Of a DNA stretch of 64,000 bases, positions 1 through 12,424 are shown piece by piece. The number at the start of each line of letters is the position of its first letter. Within the stretch, counting starts at the first letter, position 1. The stretch is from Chaetoderma sp. LZ-2023a (taxonomy: Eukaryota; Mollusca; Caudofoveata; Chaetodermatida; Chaetodermatidae), in contig CM067367.1 of NCBI GenBank assembly GCA_034401795.1, positions 49,585,363 to 49,649,362 of the forward strand, written 5' to 3'. The notes under the pieces are model-generated. The model saw nothing but the letters and a program-made list of their open reading frames with translations. It had not been told where the DNA came from and made no database searches. Made by a program: the position numbers and the translations under genes.

Positions 1-600
1 GTCAAGAATATAGATAGAAATATTCGCGAACTCTCTCGCAGAAGTCGCCCACCGGATACCGCTCTGGAAGATTCGCTCCAAGCAAGAAAGGTTTCTTTGT
101 AACCGGGACGTGGGCCATCTCCATAGGAACCATTTTCACCGGAAGTAATTAGCACTCTTCCGCCGATCACTTGCGGCGCTTGTCATACGAAAATGTACGC
201 GGGTTCGCGCTTTCTGATTTTCATACGATATTAAGAGTAGACAGGCGCGTTAAGAAATTGAAAACGTCGCACATTAAAAGTGCTGTGATAATGGATTAGC
301 TTAACACATTGAATCCCAAATTACATAAACCATATCTAACCGTACGTTATTCAAGATAAAATCATGATTTGTGTTGTGCAATCAATGCGCCTTAAAGTCG
401 TTTATGTCTGTGGCACCAACAACTTTCATATTTAGCTTCAGTAACACAAAAGTTCTATAAATTCAGAATTTTATGTTATAATGCTATCTCTGAAGTACGA
501 TGTTTAGGCTAACGTTTCTATTCAATAGTGGTATGTTCTTAGAAGAGATTAGTTTATAGAGTCGTACAAAGTTCTTAAAGATCCTAAAATAAATTTTTCT
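1..600. other. No supported feature
   Basis: AT-rich sequence with short spurious ORFs on the minus strand; nothing recognised. Confidence 0.5.
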
Positions 601-868
601 CGGAATTAAATTGTGTCGTGAGTTTTGGGTATTCCGTATCTTCGCCCGTGTTGGGATCGATCGATCCCTGAACTTCCTGATAATCAATTTCCAGAAAACT
701 ATACAGGTAAGCTGTTGAATATTTTGAAACTAATTTGACTGGGCGCAGTTGCTGCCTATGGCAACATCCGCGCCCAGTCAAATTAGTTTCAAAATGTTCA
801 ACAGCATGGTTATTAAATAGTAAAGACATACAATTCGTACAAGAACGCGTAATCCGGCATCAATACAC
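601..868 (-). mobile_element. Family A MITE, 3' part, interrupted
   Basis: Clear homology starts at about 640. It carries GTGTTGGGATCGATCGATCC, the full palindrome (about 713-806) and the ACATACAATTCGTACAA block, and stops at CGGCATCAAT. The family sequence resumes exactly at 1460, so an insertion splits this copy. Confidence 0.8.
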
Positions 869-1459
869 CTTTCTCACGCTGACGCCATTTCGCTGGGATT
901 CCCCTATATAAACACTCAAAGCAAAACTGCTGGCTGGTAAATCCTTCAACAAGCAGCTGAGCGGCATTGAGATACATTTGCCCTAAAATACACGGCCTTT
1001 TAAGCCGGTCCTATGATAAACTAAAATCACTGTATTATTTAAGTCATGCATCATTCGAAAGCGTATTCAATTGCCTAAACATTAATGCATCATTTTCTTT
1101 CGTAAAATACTCACTGAGTTATTTGCGTATAGAAAATACACCATTATACCTATATTCATTAAATCAAGCGAACAATAGGGGCTTTTTTAAATTACAATTC
1201 AGTGCATTAAATTTTACAAAACTATAAAAATGAATACAAATTTGAATGGATATTTGGATACGCTTTCCAATGATGTAGGACTTCAATAATATTATGAAAT
1301 TAGTTCTTTATATTACCTGCGTAAAGTGCGTTGTATCTGATTCCAATAGTAAAGTAATGCTGTCTGAGCTTCAGCTATCCCGTTTCCAGCCAGAAGTGAT
1401 ATGCGCATTGCATTTTGGGAAGGTATTTCCCCAAAATACGCTAATGTGGTAAAGGTCTA
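869..1459. mobile_element. 590-bp insertion within a family A MITE
   Basis: The two flanks are contiguous in the family consensus, so this segment is an insert. Its ends resemble short inverted repeats (ACACCTTTCTCAC on the left; GTGGTAAAGGTCT on the right). It includes a short ORF (967-1227) that I do not recognise. The element type is unknown. Confidence 0.5.
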
Positions 1460-1582
1460 TTAAGCGTTTGTGACGAACTTAGCTACGTTATTTATGAAGC
1501 AATTGATTATGACGTCAGCCTACACATCAGGTGGCTAATTATGACGTCATATTACTGATGGATAAACTGGAACCCTCCATAG
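1460..1582 (-). mobile_element. Family A MITE, 5' part, continuation of the 601-868 copy
   Basis: Reads TTAAGCGTTTGTGACGAACT, two TGACGTCA-like sites, and the terminal GATGGATAAACTGGAA. Confidence 0.75.
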
Positions 1583-1740
1583 GCATATTGTTTCTCAGAA
1601 TATATCTTCGTACGTATACTTGTCATTTGTACTTGCGACGCATATGATACTCGAGAATACACCAAATACTCTACAAGTGGCAGACTGAGATCCGATGCAA
1701 GTATTGGTGCGCGTGTTGTGAAGGGAAGGTCTTGTTGATG

Positions 1741-1920
1741 AAATGGAACTTTTCCAGTTTATCCATCCATGATATGGCATCATAATCAACTACGTGGCGT
1801 GTTTAATGACGTCATAATCAATTACAGCATGTATGACTCGATTTAGTCCCTTTTAAACTATTAACACTCCGTCTTTGCTATTTAATAAACATTCTGTTAA
1901 ATATTTTGAAACAAATAAGC
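1741..1920 (+). mobile_element. Family A MITE, 5' half
   Basis: Starts AAATGGAACTTTTCCAGTTT, carries TGACGTCATAATCAATTAC, and breaks inside the left arm of the palindrome (TTAAATATTTTGAAACAAAT). Confidence 0.75.
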
Positions 1921-1929
1921 AAAAGTTCT

Positions 1930-2880
1930 TAGTGAAATTAAGAAACATAATATTCATGAACGTTTATATGTAAATTCAACACAACATATACATCCAGTGA
2001 AGATAGTTGAATACAAACCTTTGCTCCTTTCGTGTCAGACATTCACAATATGATTGTGATGTCAGCTAACAAGTGACGTTTTTTTAATATGACGTTTGAG
2101 AGTTGAGTGACAGATTTGATCCTACCATTGATCAATTTCTTTACTATAGCTTGATGATGATCACAAAGCAGCAAGCTGGATGGCGGTTGATGTCGCGTGT
2201 CATTAAAGTTCTCATCTATTCATAAAATTTACATATCCTAGCTAAATTTAGGACTATTTGTTGCTTTATGGACACTTTAACTAACTAAGATTATATCCGC
2301 CATTTTAGAAAGCTATTTGGAGGCGCCATTATTTTAGCTTCTATTGTCTTCGTATGGTCGCAATGTTCGTATAAAACCATTCTCACAGCGCTAATGTTAT
2401 CCAATCGTCTGCTGGCTTCCATGGGGAACGCATAATAAGTCGGTATAGTTCAATACTAGTTGTATATTTCCTATGGCGCAAGTGACAACAAATATATTTA
2501 CAAGTTTACTGAAAACTGTGGCTGCCTATATCAGCAACAACTTTCAATCAAATTGTTCTCAAAATAAGCACCAGGGCATTCAGTGTTGCAACTTTATTGA
2601 CAGTCATTTTTAACTAAGGCAGATGTTAGCTAACAAGTGAATGTAAAACTAGTTAGGCCTATATAATAAACCGCACCGAGACCCAGTGTCAGATATGCTC
2701 GAAAAGTGTGTTCATTTCATTGTCAATCAGGGGCTAATCATATTAGTCTATTCCCGGTAGATATGTCAGAGGCGATCATGCACGTGCTGGTGGACGGCTT
2801 GATCTTTGGGAACATATTTCACACGTGAATACGCATCTGATATATCCCTAGCCAATTGTGTGAGCACGTGTTACCTAACA
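1930..2880. other. Diverged repeat remnants, no gene
   Basis: 2040-2130 resembles an A2 end (GATGTCAGCTAACAAGTGAC) and 2490-2620 a degraded family E palindrome. No gene. Confidence 0.4.
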
Positions 2881-3063
2881 AAAGAGAACACCCCTACTAG
2901 CCTTAAATTGTCTCCTACCTTGCCCACCTTCAAATCTAGTCAAAAAACATTCCTATTCACTCAATCTTATTCACTAAATTAAATGTAATGTTTTCTCATA
3001 TTGTATGCGCCTAGAACATGCTACTGCATGGAGTTTCGCGCGGGATAAATGTACTTAATATTA

Positions 3064-3111
<48 letters not shown>

Positions 3112-3112
3112 T
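2880..3112 (+). mobile_element. 3' tail fragment of a CR1/L2-like LINE ending in (ATT)n
   Basis: The segment CGCCTAGAACATGCTACTGC plus ATGGAGTTTCGCGC and the ATT run matches, with divergence, the 3' end of the LINE at 12000-12090 (CGCTTAGAGCATGCTGCGC, then ATGGATTTTGGCGC). Upstream, ACCTTCAAATCTAGTCAAA resembles its last coding block. It is a 5'-truncated copy of a related family. Confidence 0.65.
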
Positions 3113-3140
3113 GAGAAAGATTTGACAACGTTTTAGCTGC

Positions 3141-3420
3141 TTAAAAAATGAAGTTGCTCGAAATGTCTTCAGCAAGTCTTGCAACATTGACTGCCTTGCT
3201 AATTATTTTGAGAATAATTTCATTGAAAATTGTTGCATCAACGATTTTCAGCCAAATTGTTATCAAATCATTACCTAGTGACAATTGCATTATCAGCTGA
3301 TTATTTTGACAACAACTTGACTGAAAGTTGTTGCTGCTATAGGCAGCAACAATTACAGTTTTCAGTAAACTTGTTATACATATATTTGTTGTCACTTGCA
3401 CCATAGCAAACATACAACAG
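3141..3420. repeat. Degraded family E-type palindrome
   Basis: AACTTGACTGAAAGTTGTTG, then TATAGGCAGCAACAATTACA, an imperfect fold-back. The minus-strand ORF across it is a by-product. Confidence 0.45.
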
Positions 3421-4420
3421 GTATTGAACTATGCTAGGAACATACTATGCGCTCACCTTTGAAGCCAACATAAGAATGACTAACATTACCATTACGAGAA
3501 TGGTTTTATACCAACAATTGTGCACCGGCTAAGACAACAGAATCTGAAATAATGGCGCCTGCAAATATGGATCTAAAATGACGTCTACCGCTCTAGTTAG
3601 TTAAAGTGGTCATAAAGTAACAAATAGTCCGAAATTTAGCTAAGCTGTTTCTTTTATAAATAGATGAGAACATTAATCTCGATACACACAACACAACAGG
3701 TTGGTTCCAATAGTGCACACAAGCCAATAAGTTATATACAACGCTTGTGCAAATTCCAATATAGTATAATAGTAACCATTTTGGCATTTAATATGAAGAA
3801 TTATTTTCGGGATAACTTCACATTTGCCATATACATACATGTTTTGTCCAGCTTATCTGCAGTTTCTCGATATGCATCTCCTAATTTATCTCGAATGAAG
3901 TAGTCCTGTATTTCCACATTAAATAAACACTCGTACTCCTCGTAAATCTCAACTAAAGTGTCGAGTTCTTCGACCGTCCATGTGCCTTTGCTATGGGCAG
4001 CCATTGTTGTCCGAATAGGACGCGTAAATGGCGTATGTGGAGACGGCGACTTAAATCGCGTGTATTAAATAGTGACAATTGATTGGTCTCATAAAATGGT
4101 GGATGAAAATGTTGTACCCGATACACACTGGCCAACTTGATGTATACAACTTGTTGGATGGAAATAGGACAGTGTTCTATTTTTTTCAGCCAACTTTCTT
4201 TTGTATACAACTTGTTGTATCATGTGCATCGAGCTTTATGTTTACTCTTCTCTTCCACGCAATCTATAACAAGAAGAAACAACAACCCGCATATAGCACA
4301 TCTTTGTCTCGATCCAAATACTATGGTTACTCTTTTGTCCGTTTCCCATAATGTCCCCTGTAGGGTTCTGCGTGGAACGCTTTTACGATCGTTATTATGT
4401 TCTTTGTAATGGAGGGATAC
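3421..4420. other. No supported feature
   Basis: Several overlapping short ORFs on both strands, none recognised. GTATACAACTTGTTG occurs twice (about 4142 and 4205), a small local duplication. Confidence 0.4.
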
Positions 4421-4426
4421 CGTTCT

Positions 4427-4920
4427 GCAGTTGAGTACTTTGAAACTAATTTAACTTGGGGGCTATCGGTTCCTATATGGCAACAAAAGCTTCCGGTTAA
4501 GTTTCAAAATATTCAACATAGTGTTTATTTAATTGCAAATTCATCAAAAACAGACAATTCGTACACTTCGTGATTTTAGACTAATGGAAGAATCCAATCT
4601 GTCAGCAAAGTATTGATGTCACAATCAACTACGTCATATATAAGCTGACGTCACAATCATAATTGAGATAAATACCCCGTCACGAACATGGAATAGTTCG
4701 TTAGGTTGTACGAATTGTATATCTTCACTATTTTATACACATTATGTTGTATGTTTTGAAAAACTGGCCTCTAGTCAAATTAGTTTCAAAATATCCAATA
4801 TGTTAGTTGTACAGTTACCTTGAAATTTGGATTCTGGTATTTCAGGTTTCACAGTATATAAATCGATCCCAACAGGAACAAACCATGGCTTGAGATGGGC
4901 GGGGCATGGCTCAAAGTGGA
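4427..4920 (+). mobile_element. Family A/A2 MITE remnants
   Basis: A palindrome core (4427-4520) is followed by an A2-like block (about 4590-4690: CAATCTGTCAG, ACGTCACAATCA) and a second core with AGTCAAATTAGTTTCAAAAT (about 4775), ending in the AGATGGGCGGGGCATGGCT box. Strongly diverged. Confidence 0.5.
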
Positions 4921-5399
4921 TTCATCCGTAAATATTCTGATATTATTATTTTCTCTTCAACAATAGTATTGCTGAGCTGGACAGCCATGTGACGGTGTCC
5001 CTAATCGACTCCGCTCTCTAATATTAAATAATTGCACTCTCCCACTTCTTATGAATTCCATTTCGCTGACAATTTTATGTTTAATGGATATCCGTTGTAG
5101 TAGTCTAAGTTGAAATTGAGCGAAATCTGGTAATAGGAAACGTTTCGGTGACTTGTCAATGCAAAACAAGGCATGACGAGAAACGAGAGCCGGTGAGCGG
5201 AAGTTCCTTTCGGATCTCAAAGACGGAAAACCCCGGATTTAACCCATTTCCCTTCACCAGTTCTGCTGGGGTATTTAATACATACTCAAATTTTAGCTTT
5301 TGCATTTTGATTATTTTGATGGCAATTTGAGTGGGTGTGTTTATGCTTTGGGAAACTAATCTTACATATAGATTTCCCACAACATATTCAACAGCGGTT

Positions 5400-7480
5400 A
5401 GCGTTGGCGACAGTAAATCACAGTCTCTGGTGATTTGGGATGCAAATAGTTAATGCATCGTCTCGGTACGCACTGTATCCTTCTATCTCGTCTTTGACAC
5501 ATCTTCGCGATGGACCCGAGAATAGATGACAGTCGAAAAAACGTCCGTCCTTAATGCCTTCCATGGACATCGTCCTCGCTTCTCCTTGTCAAGAGGAAAC
5601 GTTTTGTTAATCGAGATTCTATACTGGCTAATGAGGTATACCCACAGCGCATCAGTCTATTATCAGGGCACTTTCTTAGCTCTCTCTCTCTCTCTCGCAA
5701 CTCTGGCGCGAATAAAGACTTTTTCAAAAGTATCCATTAGTGGCTCGTGCTCCCGAGTATCTATACAAATTGGCTGATCTTTGACGCAAAGCTCTTCCAG
5801 ATAGAACCGTGTAATTAGTTCCTTAATGGTGCATCTCTGAATTGGATAATTGTCAATTTCTTTGATCAGAGTAGTCGATTATAAGCGTGGTGCACTCAAT
5901 TCCGCATAGATACTCAATTACCGATTACATGCCTGACTTGATTAATACATTTGAAGTCATTTCGCTCTGTGATACATATATTAAACATTGCGTTTGTTTT
6001 TAACAATGTGTATCGTTTCTAATTATAATGAGATATGTAATGATATGGGGTTTGATATTTTGTTTAACTCTATAAATACATCTATACTCGAACCTGTCTA
6101 TAGGGTATACTCTCTGAACATTTTGCTCAATGGTCAAGAATAATCTAACAAACCAGCAACCGCTAGCCATTCATAGAAGACATGTTGCTATTCAGTGAAC
6201 AATAGCCGTATTCCACATGTTCTGCTCGGGTTAACCAGTTGGCTGTCATAAGGACCATATATACAGGGAAAATTACTGAATATGTGTATAGCTACAACGA
6301 TGGCTAGGCAATGGGTGTGGTGATAATGGGTGTGTGTATCTGCCTGTCAGTAGAAGTGTGATATATAAGTAAGTGAATACTGACACAGAAACTACGCAAT
6401 CCAGTTACCAACCTGTTGACACTGAGTAAAGAAGTATGTTCAATTAACAAGACAAGACAAGCCTAATTTCCAAGTAAGAAATAGCGAGATCTATCGAAGA
6501 ATAAGTGCATGGTTTATTCCATGGACGTCATCAAGGAGTGTGGTAAGATACCTGATGGAAGTTAGTCATTCGTTATAGAGAGAATGGCGGACGTTGATAA
6601 GCTGATGACGCCTCGACGAGGACACTTGGCATGGAGGTAGAGTTTACATCCGATGCAATCGTCTTGTTGTGGAGGCCCTGTCCAATCACAAAAAACGTGT
6701 AAATGAAGGTCGCTCTCTATCATCTCATAAGGTACACACCTGCGTGTTGCTTTACAGTGAGTACTAACCCATTGCGGTATTCAAAGCAATGAGAAAGGAG
6801 AAAGCAGTCCAGCTGACCATGTCTGGTGCGGAAAATAGGAATACCTTAACTCTTACTACCATGATGTCAAGCTTTTAAATTGCACCGGTCGCGTGTTTCG
6901 TCACTCTCCTAGAATTCAAGAGCAAACGTAAAGCCATGTCGCCCATACGACCACCTACTCCCTGGTATTATGTCGGCCAAAGGTTCGCTAGTGTAATTTT
7001 ATGTAGGGTTCGTAATGGTTGTAGCAATTTAAATCGCCATCTATTTGAACACTTTCTGTCAGACTGCTAGCTGCCCACGTGGACGCAGTGGTGAATCCAC
7101 AAATCATCATCCCCTCCATTGCCCTATTTTTAACGACCAAAGAGTCTCAATCTCCAAAATCCGCTCGTCCTAAAAACATCTTCCTTGCCACTCTGACAGC
7201 TAATCAACTTCTTTCTATAAGACATTAACAGCGTCGACTTGGAAAAGAATATTATGATATATAACACCGTATGTCAATATATAGTCAATACCATCCGCTT
7301 CAGGTAACTTCCTATTTGTGAAATTCACAACCATAAGTCGTGCATGCAAACATCCCAACATGTACAAGCATGGTGAACACAGCATTAAGAGCTCATCACC
7401 AACTTACCTTCCAACTCTTGTCAAAATTCCTATTTTATGCCCTGTTTCTCCTATTCCCCTCTCCTCTCTTTCTGTATCTT
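5400..7480. other. No supported feature
   Basis: About 2 kb without recognisable genes or repeat families, apart from a short TC run near 5680. Confidence 0.4.
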
Positions 7481-7499
7481 TCCCTAACTTTCCTTCAGC

Positions 7500-7640
7500 A
7501 CCACCATTCTCCCCCCCCCCCCCTCTCTCCTCCCTCCCTTCCTCTCTCCCTCTATCGCTCGCCCTCTCTCTCTCCCTCTCTCTCCCCTCTCTCTCCCTCC
7601 CTCTCCCTCCCTATCCATCTCTCCCTCACCCCCTCTCTCA

Positions 7641-7720
<80 letters not shown>

Positions 7721-7722
7721 TT
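7500..7722 (+). repeat. (CT)n and C-rich microsatellite
   Basis: CCTCTC variants grade into a pure CT run. Ser/Leu/Pro and Arg/Glu ORFs over it are artefacts. Confidence 0.95.
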
Positions 7723-7962
7723 GCAAACTACCTAGTAAAACTGTAATCATTGGTTGATATAGATTATCAATTAATTAGTTATACATACATTACTTCTATT
7801 TAACAATGTTTTATTATATCCCATCTTGGTGTAATTATTGTATAGTATCTGTATGTATGGGAGTCACGTGTATAAGACTTGTATCTTACTGTGCTCCAAT
7901 TGAACACAATAAATTCTGTTTAAAACAGACTTTCACATTTTCAAATTAAATTAAAAGATGAA

Positions 7963-8052
7963 CTGGTGTTCATTTTTCGACACATTTGGTGGAAGATGGT
8001 GGAGCAACATCGTCCACCAAAATTGTTGAAAATTGTACACCAGATTCCTCGC
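7963..8052. repeat. Imperfect fold-back
   Basis: ACTGGTGTTCATTTTTCGAC and CATTTGGTGGA are mirrored by TCCACCAAAATTGTTG and AAATTGTACACCAG around a short loop. Confidence 0.5.
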
Positions 8053-8573
8053 TGTCGAACCAATAAAAAATAGAATTTTGACATCAGAGTGGTAAGGGTT
8101 AATGATGTCATATTTAATGAAAAATGAGCAGGATTAGGTCAATAACGAAACCAAAAGCAAACACGACGACTCACCTCTCGCTAGAACTTTGGGAGCACGT
8201 CTTACTCAGACATAGGACTGGCCACAAGAAATTGAATTAAGATATATGCAGAGAGCTGAAGATGATCTCTTCATAGACCTGTAACTGACCCAGAAACTCA
8301 GACATCCCTAGTTGTCTTACGATACCGTCCGCATTACAATGCTCTGAGAACAGCCACATGGCATACAGAAACGTCATTATAAACCAAACGCCACGATCGT
8401 AGAGGCATAGGACAGCCCAATTCATCTCAATATGCGCCTTATTGGTGAAGGCACTGACAATCAAAAGAAAAGGAAAAAGAATCTATATCTAGTGATGAAC
8501 TTGAATATTTCGTGGAAGCGGACGACTTTTCCTTCTGAATATTTTCTGGCAGTGTAAGTCAAACAAGCGCAAA

Positions 8574-8917
8574 GGTACATATTCACAGTAAAATGCAGGA
8601 AAATTAAATTGTTTGAATTGTATACTTTTAGAGGCTTAATTTGTGTACCTCAATGTAATGAAGCGAATTAAACCTTAACATATGATGATTTAATTCCGTA
8701 CAAATTAATATTTTTTTTTAATTACAAATTTGAATTAGGGACTCGTGTCTCTAATTCAATTTCACAACTTGAACAATTATATTAATTTATACGTAATGGA
8801 ATTATCATATGTTAAGATTTATTTCGTTTCATCACATATATGCCAACAATTTAAGCCTCTAAAAGTATACAATTTTGACAATTTTAGTTTCATGCATGTT
8901 GCTGTGAATATGCACCT
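8574..8917. mobile_element. Family B palindromic MITE, complete
   Basis: Left end GGTACATATTCACAG and right end CTGTGAATATGCACC. The arms carry CATATGATGATTTAATTCCG and its inverse, and the centre is the mirror GGGACTCGTGTCTC. 344 bp with no coding capacity. Confidence 0.85.
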
Positions 8918-9131
8918 GTGTTTCTAAGTATTCCTTTATCAGTCACCGGAGTCTGATTGCTTATTTCCTGGCACGGTCCCATGATATAAACAATCCGGTA
9001 AAAGGTCGTTAGAGTATTTGAAGCAGTCTATGACAAGGCATCGCAATGCAAATTAGGAATATGAGCAATATAACACCTGGTTCCAGTGAGATCATCAATG
9101 ACGTAGTTTTAAATTATTCAAATGTTCGGCC

Positions 9132-9175
9132 AATGGACCTTTCCAGTTTATCCAGCAGTCATGTGAGGCTATAAT
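9132..9175 (+). mobile_element. Family A MITE, left end, interrupted by a LINE
   Basis: AATGGACCTTTCCAGTTTAT is the family TIR. The copy stops at TATAAT, where the LINE begins; its other part starts at 12092. Confidence 0.8.
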
Positions 9176-9192
9176 GCATTGCCATTAACGAT

Positions 9193-10323
9193 ATGATTAC
9201 CGACGAAAACATTGATATTCTAATTATGACTGAGTCTTGGCTACAAGAGAGTGGTGATGAATCCAAGATAGCGTGTATCACCCCGGATGGCTATGGACTG
9301 AAACATAATCCTAGACAATCTTCGCGTGGTGGAGGCATAGCTATAATCTATAGACAATATCTACAAATTAAGATTCGTGATAGCCCTCTTCCTAACTTTC
9401 AGTCAGTCGAAACTCTTGATTATTCTTTAACTCATGGTCAATTATCTCTGCGGTTCATATGTCTATATTGACCACCCCCGTCTAAACGGAATAAACTGAC
9501 AAGCACAATGTTCCATGATGATATTTCGAGCTTAATGGACCACATCGGTGTCAGTAATAATAAACTAATCATTCTTGGCGATATAAACGTACACTATGAC
9601 GAGCAGGACCATTACGAGACAAAAAAGATGATGAATCTTCTGGGCATGCACAGTTGTCACCAGCACGTCAGCACACCGACGCATAAGAACGGCCATATTA
9701 TTGATTGGGTGATCAGCCGTGAATCGGATAATACCGTTACGAATGCCTTTGTCAAAGATCTACAAATGTCTGATCATTACCTGATAACACTAAGTGTTAA
9801 CTTAACCAAACCAGCTCCACCCCGGGTGTCAGTAACATGTAGGAACATTAAGAAAATTGACCCGAGTACTTTTCGCCACGATATTCAACAATCCAATCTA
9901 ATGCAGTGCCCACCACAAGACTGTGAGGAATTAGCTGATCTCTATAATACCGAGCTATCTGAACTTTTGGATAAGCATGCCCCGGTCAAACAGAAGATAA
10001 TCTCACAGAGGCCAGAGTCTCAGTGGCTCTTCACACCAGAGATCTGTCGAGCTAAAGCCGAGAGGCGACAATCTGAACGAAGGTGGCGAAAATCACGTCT
10101 GGAAGTGCACCGTCAAATTTTCGTTACCACGAGGAACGCCGTCACTAAAGCCATTTCCAAGGCAAAGCAGACGTTCGACAATAATAAGATAACAGAAAGT
10201 GCATCAAATCCCAAAGTCTTATACAACATAATGTCTAAACTGATGGATAAGAGCAATGCTTCCACACTCCCAAATATTGACGATCCATTACAAATCGCAG
10301 TCTTTCTCGGAATTTTTTCATAA
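9193..10323 (+). pseudogene. LINE endonuclease domain, broken
   Basis: The first part (9193-9471) has IDILIMTESWLQ, with the conserved Glu, and GGGIAIIYR. The frame breaks after about 9470. The second part (9508-10323) has LIILGDINVHYD (the GDxN motif), HIIDWVIS and SDHYLI (the terminal SDH motif) of AP-type endonucleases, followed by the linker towards the RT. No start codon at the 5' end is expected because the element is truncated. Confidence 0.85.
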
Positions 10324-11987
10324 CAAGATTGAAGTGATTCGTAACCAGTTAAATACCTCATTAGACTCATCCAACTTGTCTCGTGATACTGCAGCATGTT
10401 CTCACTGCCTCGAGCAATTCCAACCATTCTCAGAAAATGATGTCAGGTTGCTTCTAAAGGAACTAAAACCAACATACTGTGCACTCGATCCCCTTCCCAC
10501 AAAGATGATTTATGAGCATATAGACATCTTCTCACCAATTATCACTATGATAGTGAACTCGAGCTTAGAATCAGGCATTATGCCAACAGCCTTTAAGTGC
10601 GCGCTTGTCAATCCGCTACTCAAAAAGCCTAGTCTTGACGGGGATGATTTGAAAAATTATAGGCCGGTGTCTAATTTGTCATTCATTTCTAAGGTAGTTG
10701 AAAAAGCTGTCAATAAGCGACTGGCATATCACATTGCAACGAATAATCTGTATGTACCACTTCAGTCAGCTTACCGGCAGGGGCATAGCACCGAATCAGC
10801 ATTACTTCGAGTTATAAACGATCTCCGCTATGGTGTCGACGATGGTAATGTGTCTTTTTTGCTTCTGCTGGATCTAAGCGCCGCATTCGACACAATCGGT
10901 CATGTTAAACTTCTATCGAGATTGAGAGATGACTTTGGTGTGAATGGTGTCGCATGGACATGGTTCCAGTCTTATTTGTCACAGAGATACCAATCTGTAT
11001 ATATAGATGGTATACGTTCTAGCCAAATGGAACTCACATGCGGAGTCCCACAAGGTTCTATCTTGGGGCCTGGGCTTTTCACTCTCTATACTAAGCAACT
11101 AGGATCGATTATTGATAATCACAGTTTACAGCATCATTTTTAACGCTGATGACACGCAGCACATGACAAGCTTCCCACCAACAGCCCACGACATAGCAAC
11201 AGCTACAAAACAAATCACTGACTGCTGTGCTGATGTAAAGTCATGGATGTCGACAAACATGCTTAAATTAAATGAGAAAACTGAAGCCATATTAATAGGA
11301 CCATCACTTAGACGAGACAAAGCTGAGCTAACCAGTCTTGCTGTAGGAGATCTAATCTCTAATAAAGTAAAAAATCTTGGTGTAATTTTGGACACCGACT
11401 TAAGCATGAAAGATCACGTTAACCACCTGTGTAAAGTATGTTTTATGCAATTACGCAACATCGCCTACATTAGAAAATATCTGACAAGAGAAGCTACCGC
11501 TACACTTGTTCTAATGACAGTTATGTCACGTGTCGACTATTGCAATAGCATACTCGTCGGTGCGCCAAAAAATCTCATCAATCGTTTGCAAGCAATACAA
11601 AACACAGCTGCAAGAATCGTGTCACTATGTAGTAAATACGATCACATTACTCTTATACTCCGTAATCTACACTGGCTACCCGTCGATAAACGTATCGAGT
11701 TCAAAATTCTCTGCTTAACTTACAAATGCCTAGAAGGTACTGCACCGGCCTACCTCGCCGAACTCTTAGTACTTTACAGTCCCCGCCGTTCACTCAGATC
11801 ACAAAGCAAAAAACAACTTAACATTCCTAAATTCCGAATGAATACATATGGCCAAAAAACATTCTCTTACTCAGCTCCCATCCTATGGAATAAATTGCCT
11901 TTGGACATCAAAACATCGCCAAACCTGAGTACATTTAAATCTAGACTCAAGACATGTTACTTTCAAAAATGTTATCCAACACCTTGA
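10256..11987 (+). pseudogene. LINE reverse transcriptase, frameshifted
   Basis: 10256-11143 holds NYRPVSNLSFISKVVEKAVN, the LLDLSAAFDTIGH motif with its Asp, and GVPQGSILGP. A frameshift near 11140 falls right at the ADDT box; the catalytic ADDTQ is in the next frame (11112-11987). That frame continues with LGVILDTDLSM (thumb side) and the C-terminal HWLPVDKRIEFKILCLTYKC. Catalytic residues are present but the frame is broken. Confidence 0.9.
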
Positions 11988-12091
11988 TCTGTATTTTTTC
12001 TAGAATACTCTAGATAAGCTTTCTAAGCGCTTAGAGCATGCTGCGCATGGATTTTGGCGCGTTACAAATGGACTATTATTATTATTATTAT

Positions 12092-12424
12092 TATAATCAA
12101 CTACGTGATGTGTAGAATGGCGTCATAGTCAATGCCGTCGTGAATGGCGTAGCTAAGTTCGTCATGAATGCTCGATTGATGACGGATTAAGCGTTGTTAT
12201 ACGAATTGCATGTCTTTAACATTAATAAACATGCTGTTGAATATTTTGAATCTAATTTGACTGACCAGTATAATTAGTATCAAAATAGTCAACAGCTTAC
12301 GCGCATATTCTTCTGGAAATTGATAGGCATTGAGTTCAGGGATCGATCGATCCCAACACGGACACAGCGTGGGTGGAGCTTGGATAGAGATGGGCAGGGA
12401 ATAGCTAAAACTGAATACCTCCGT
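12092..12424 (+). mobile_element. Family A MITE, right part of the copy split by the LINE
   Basis: Begins TATAATCAACTACGTGATG, continuing the family consensus from 9175. It includes the palindrome (12234-12295), GATCGATCGATCCCAACACG, and the end AGCTAAAACTGAATACCT. Confidence 0.85.

Larger units (their letters stand above)
9176..12091 (+). mobile_element. CR1/L2-like non-LTR retrotransposon, 5'-truncated, dead
   Basis: It carries an AP-like endonuclease, a reverse transcriptase and a typical C-terminal region, then a short 3' tail ending in (ATT)n. The same TATAAT stands on both sides (9170-9175 and 12092-12097), a probable target-site duplication. At least three frame breaks (near 9470, 10300 and 11140) kill it. 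The 5' end is missing. Clade placement rests on motif style (HWLPVDKRIEFKIL; ATT tail) and is an inference. Confidence 0.85.

Noticed and set aside
7318..7750. Ser/Leu/Pro-rich ORFs and an antisense Arg/Glu-rich ORF
   Set aside because: CT microsatellite translation.
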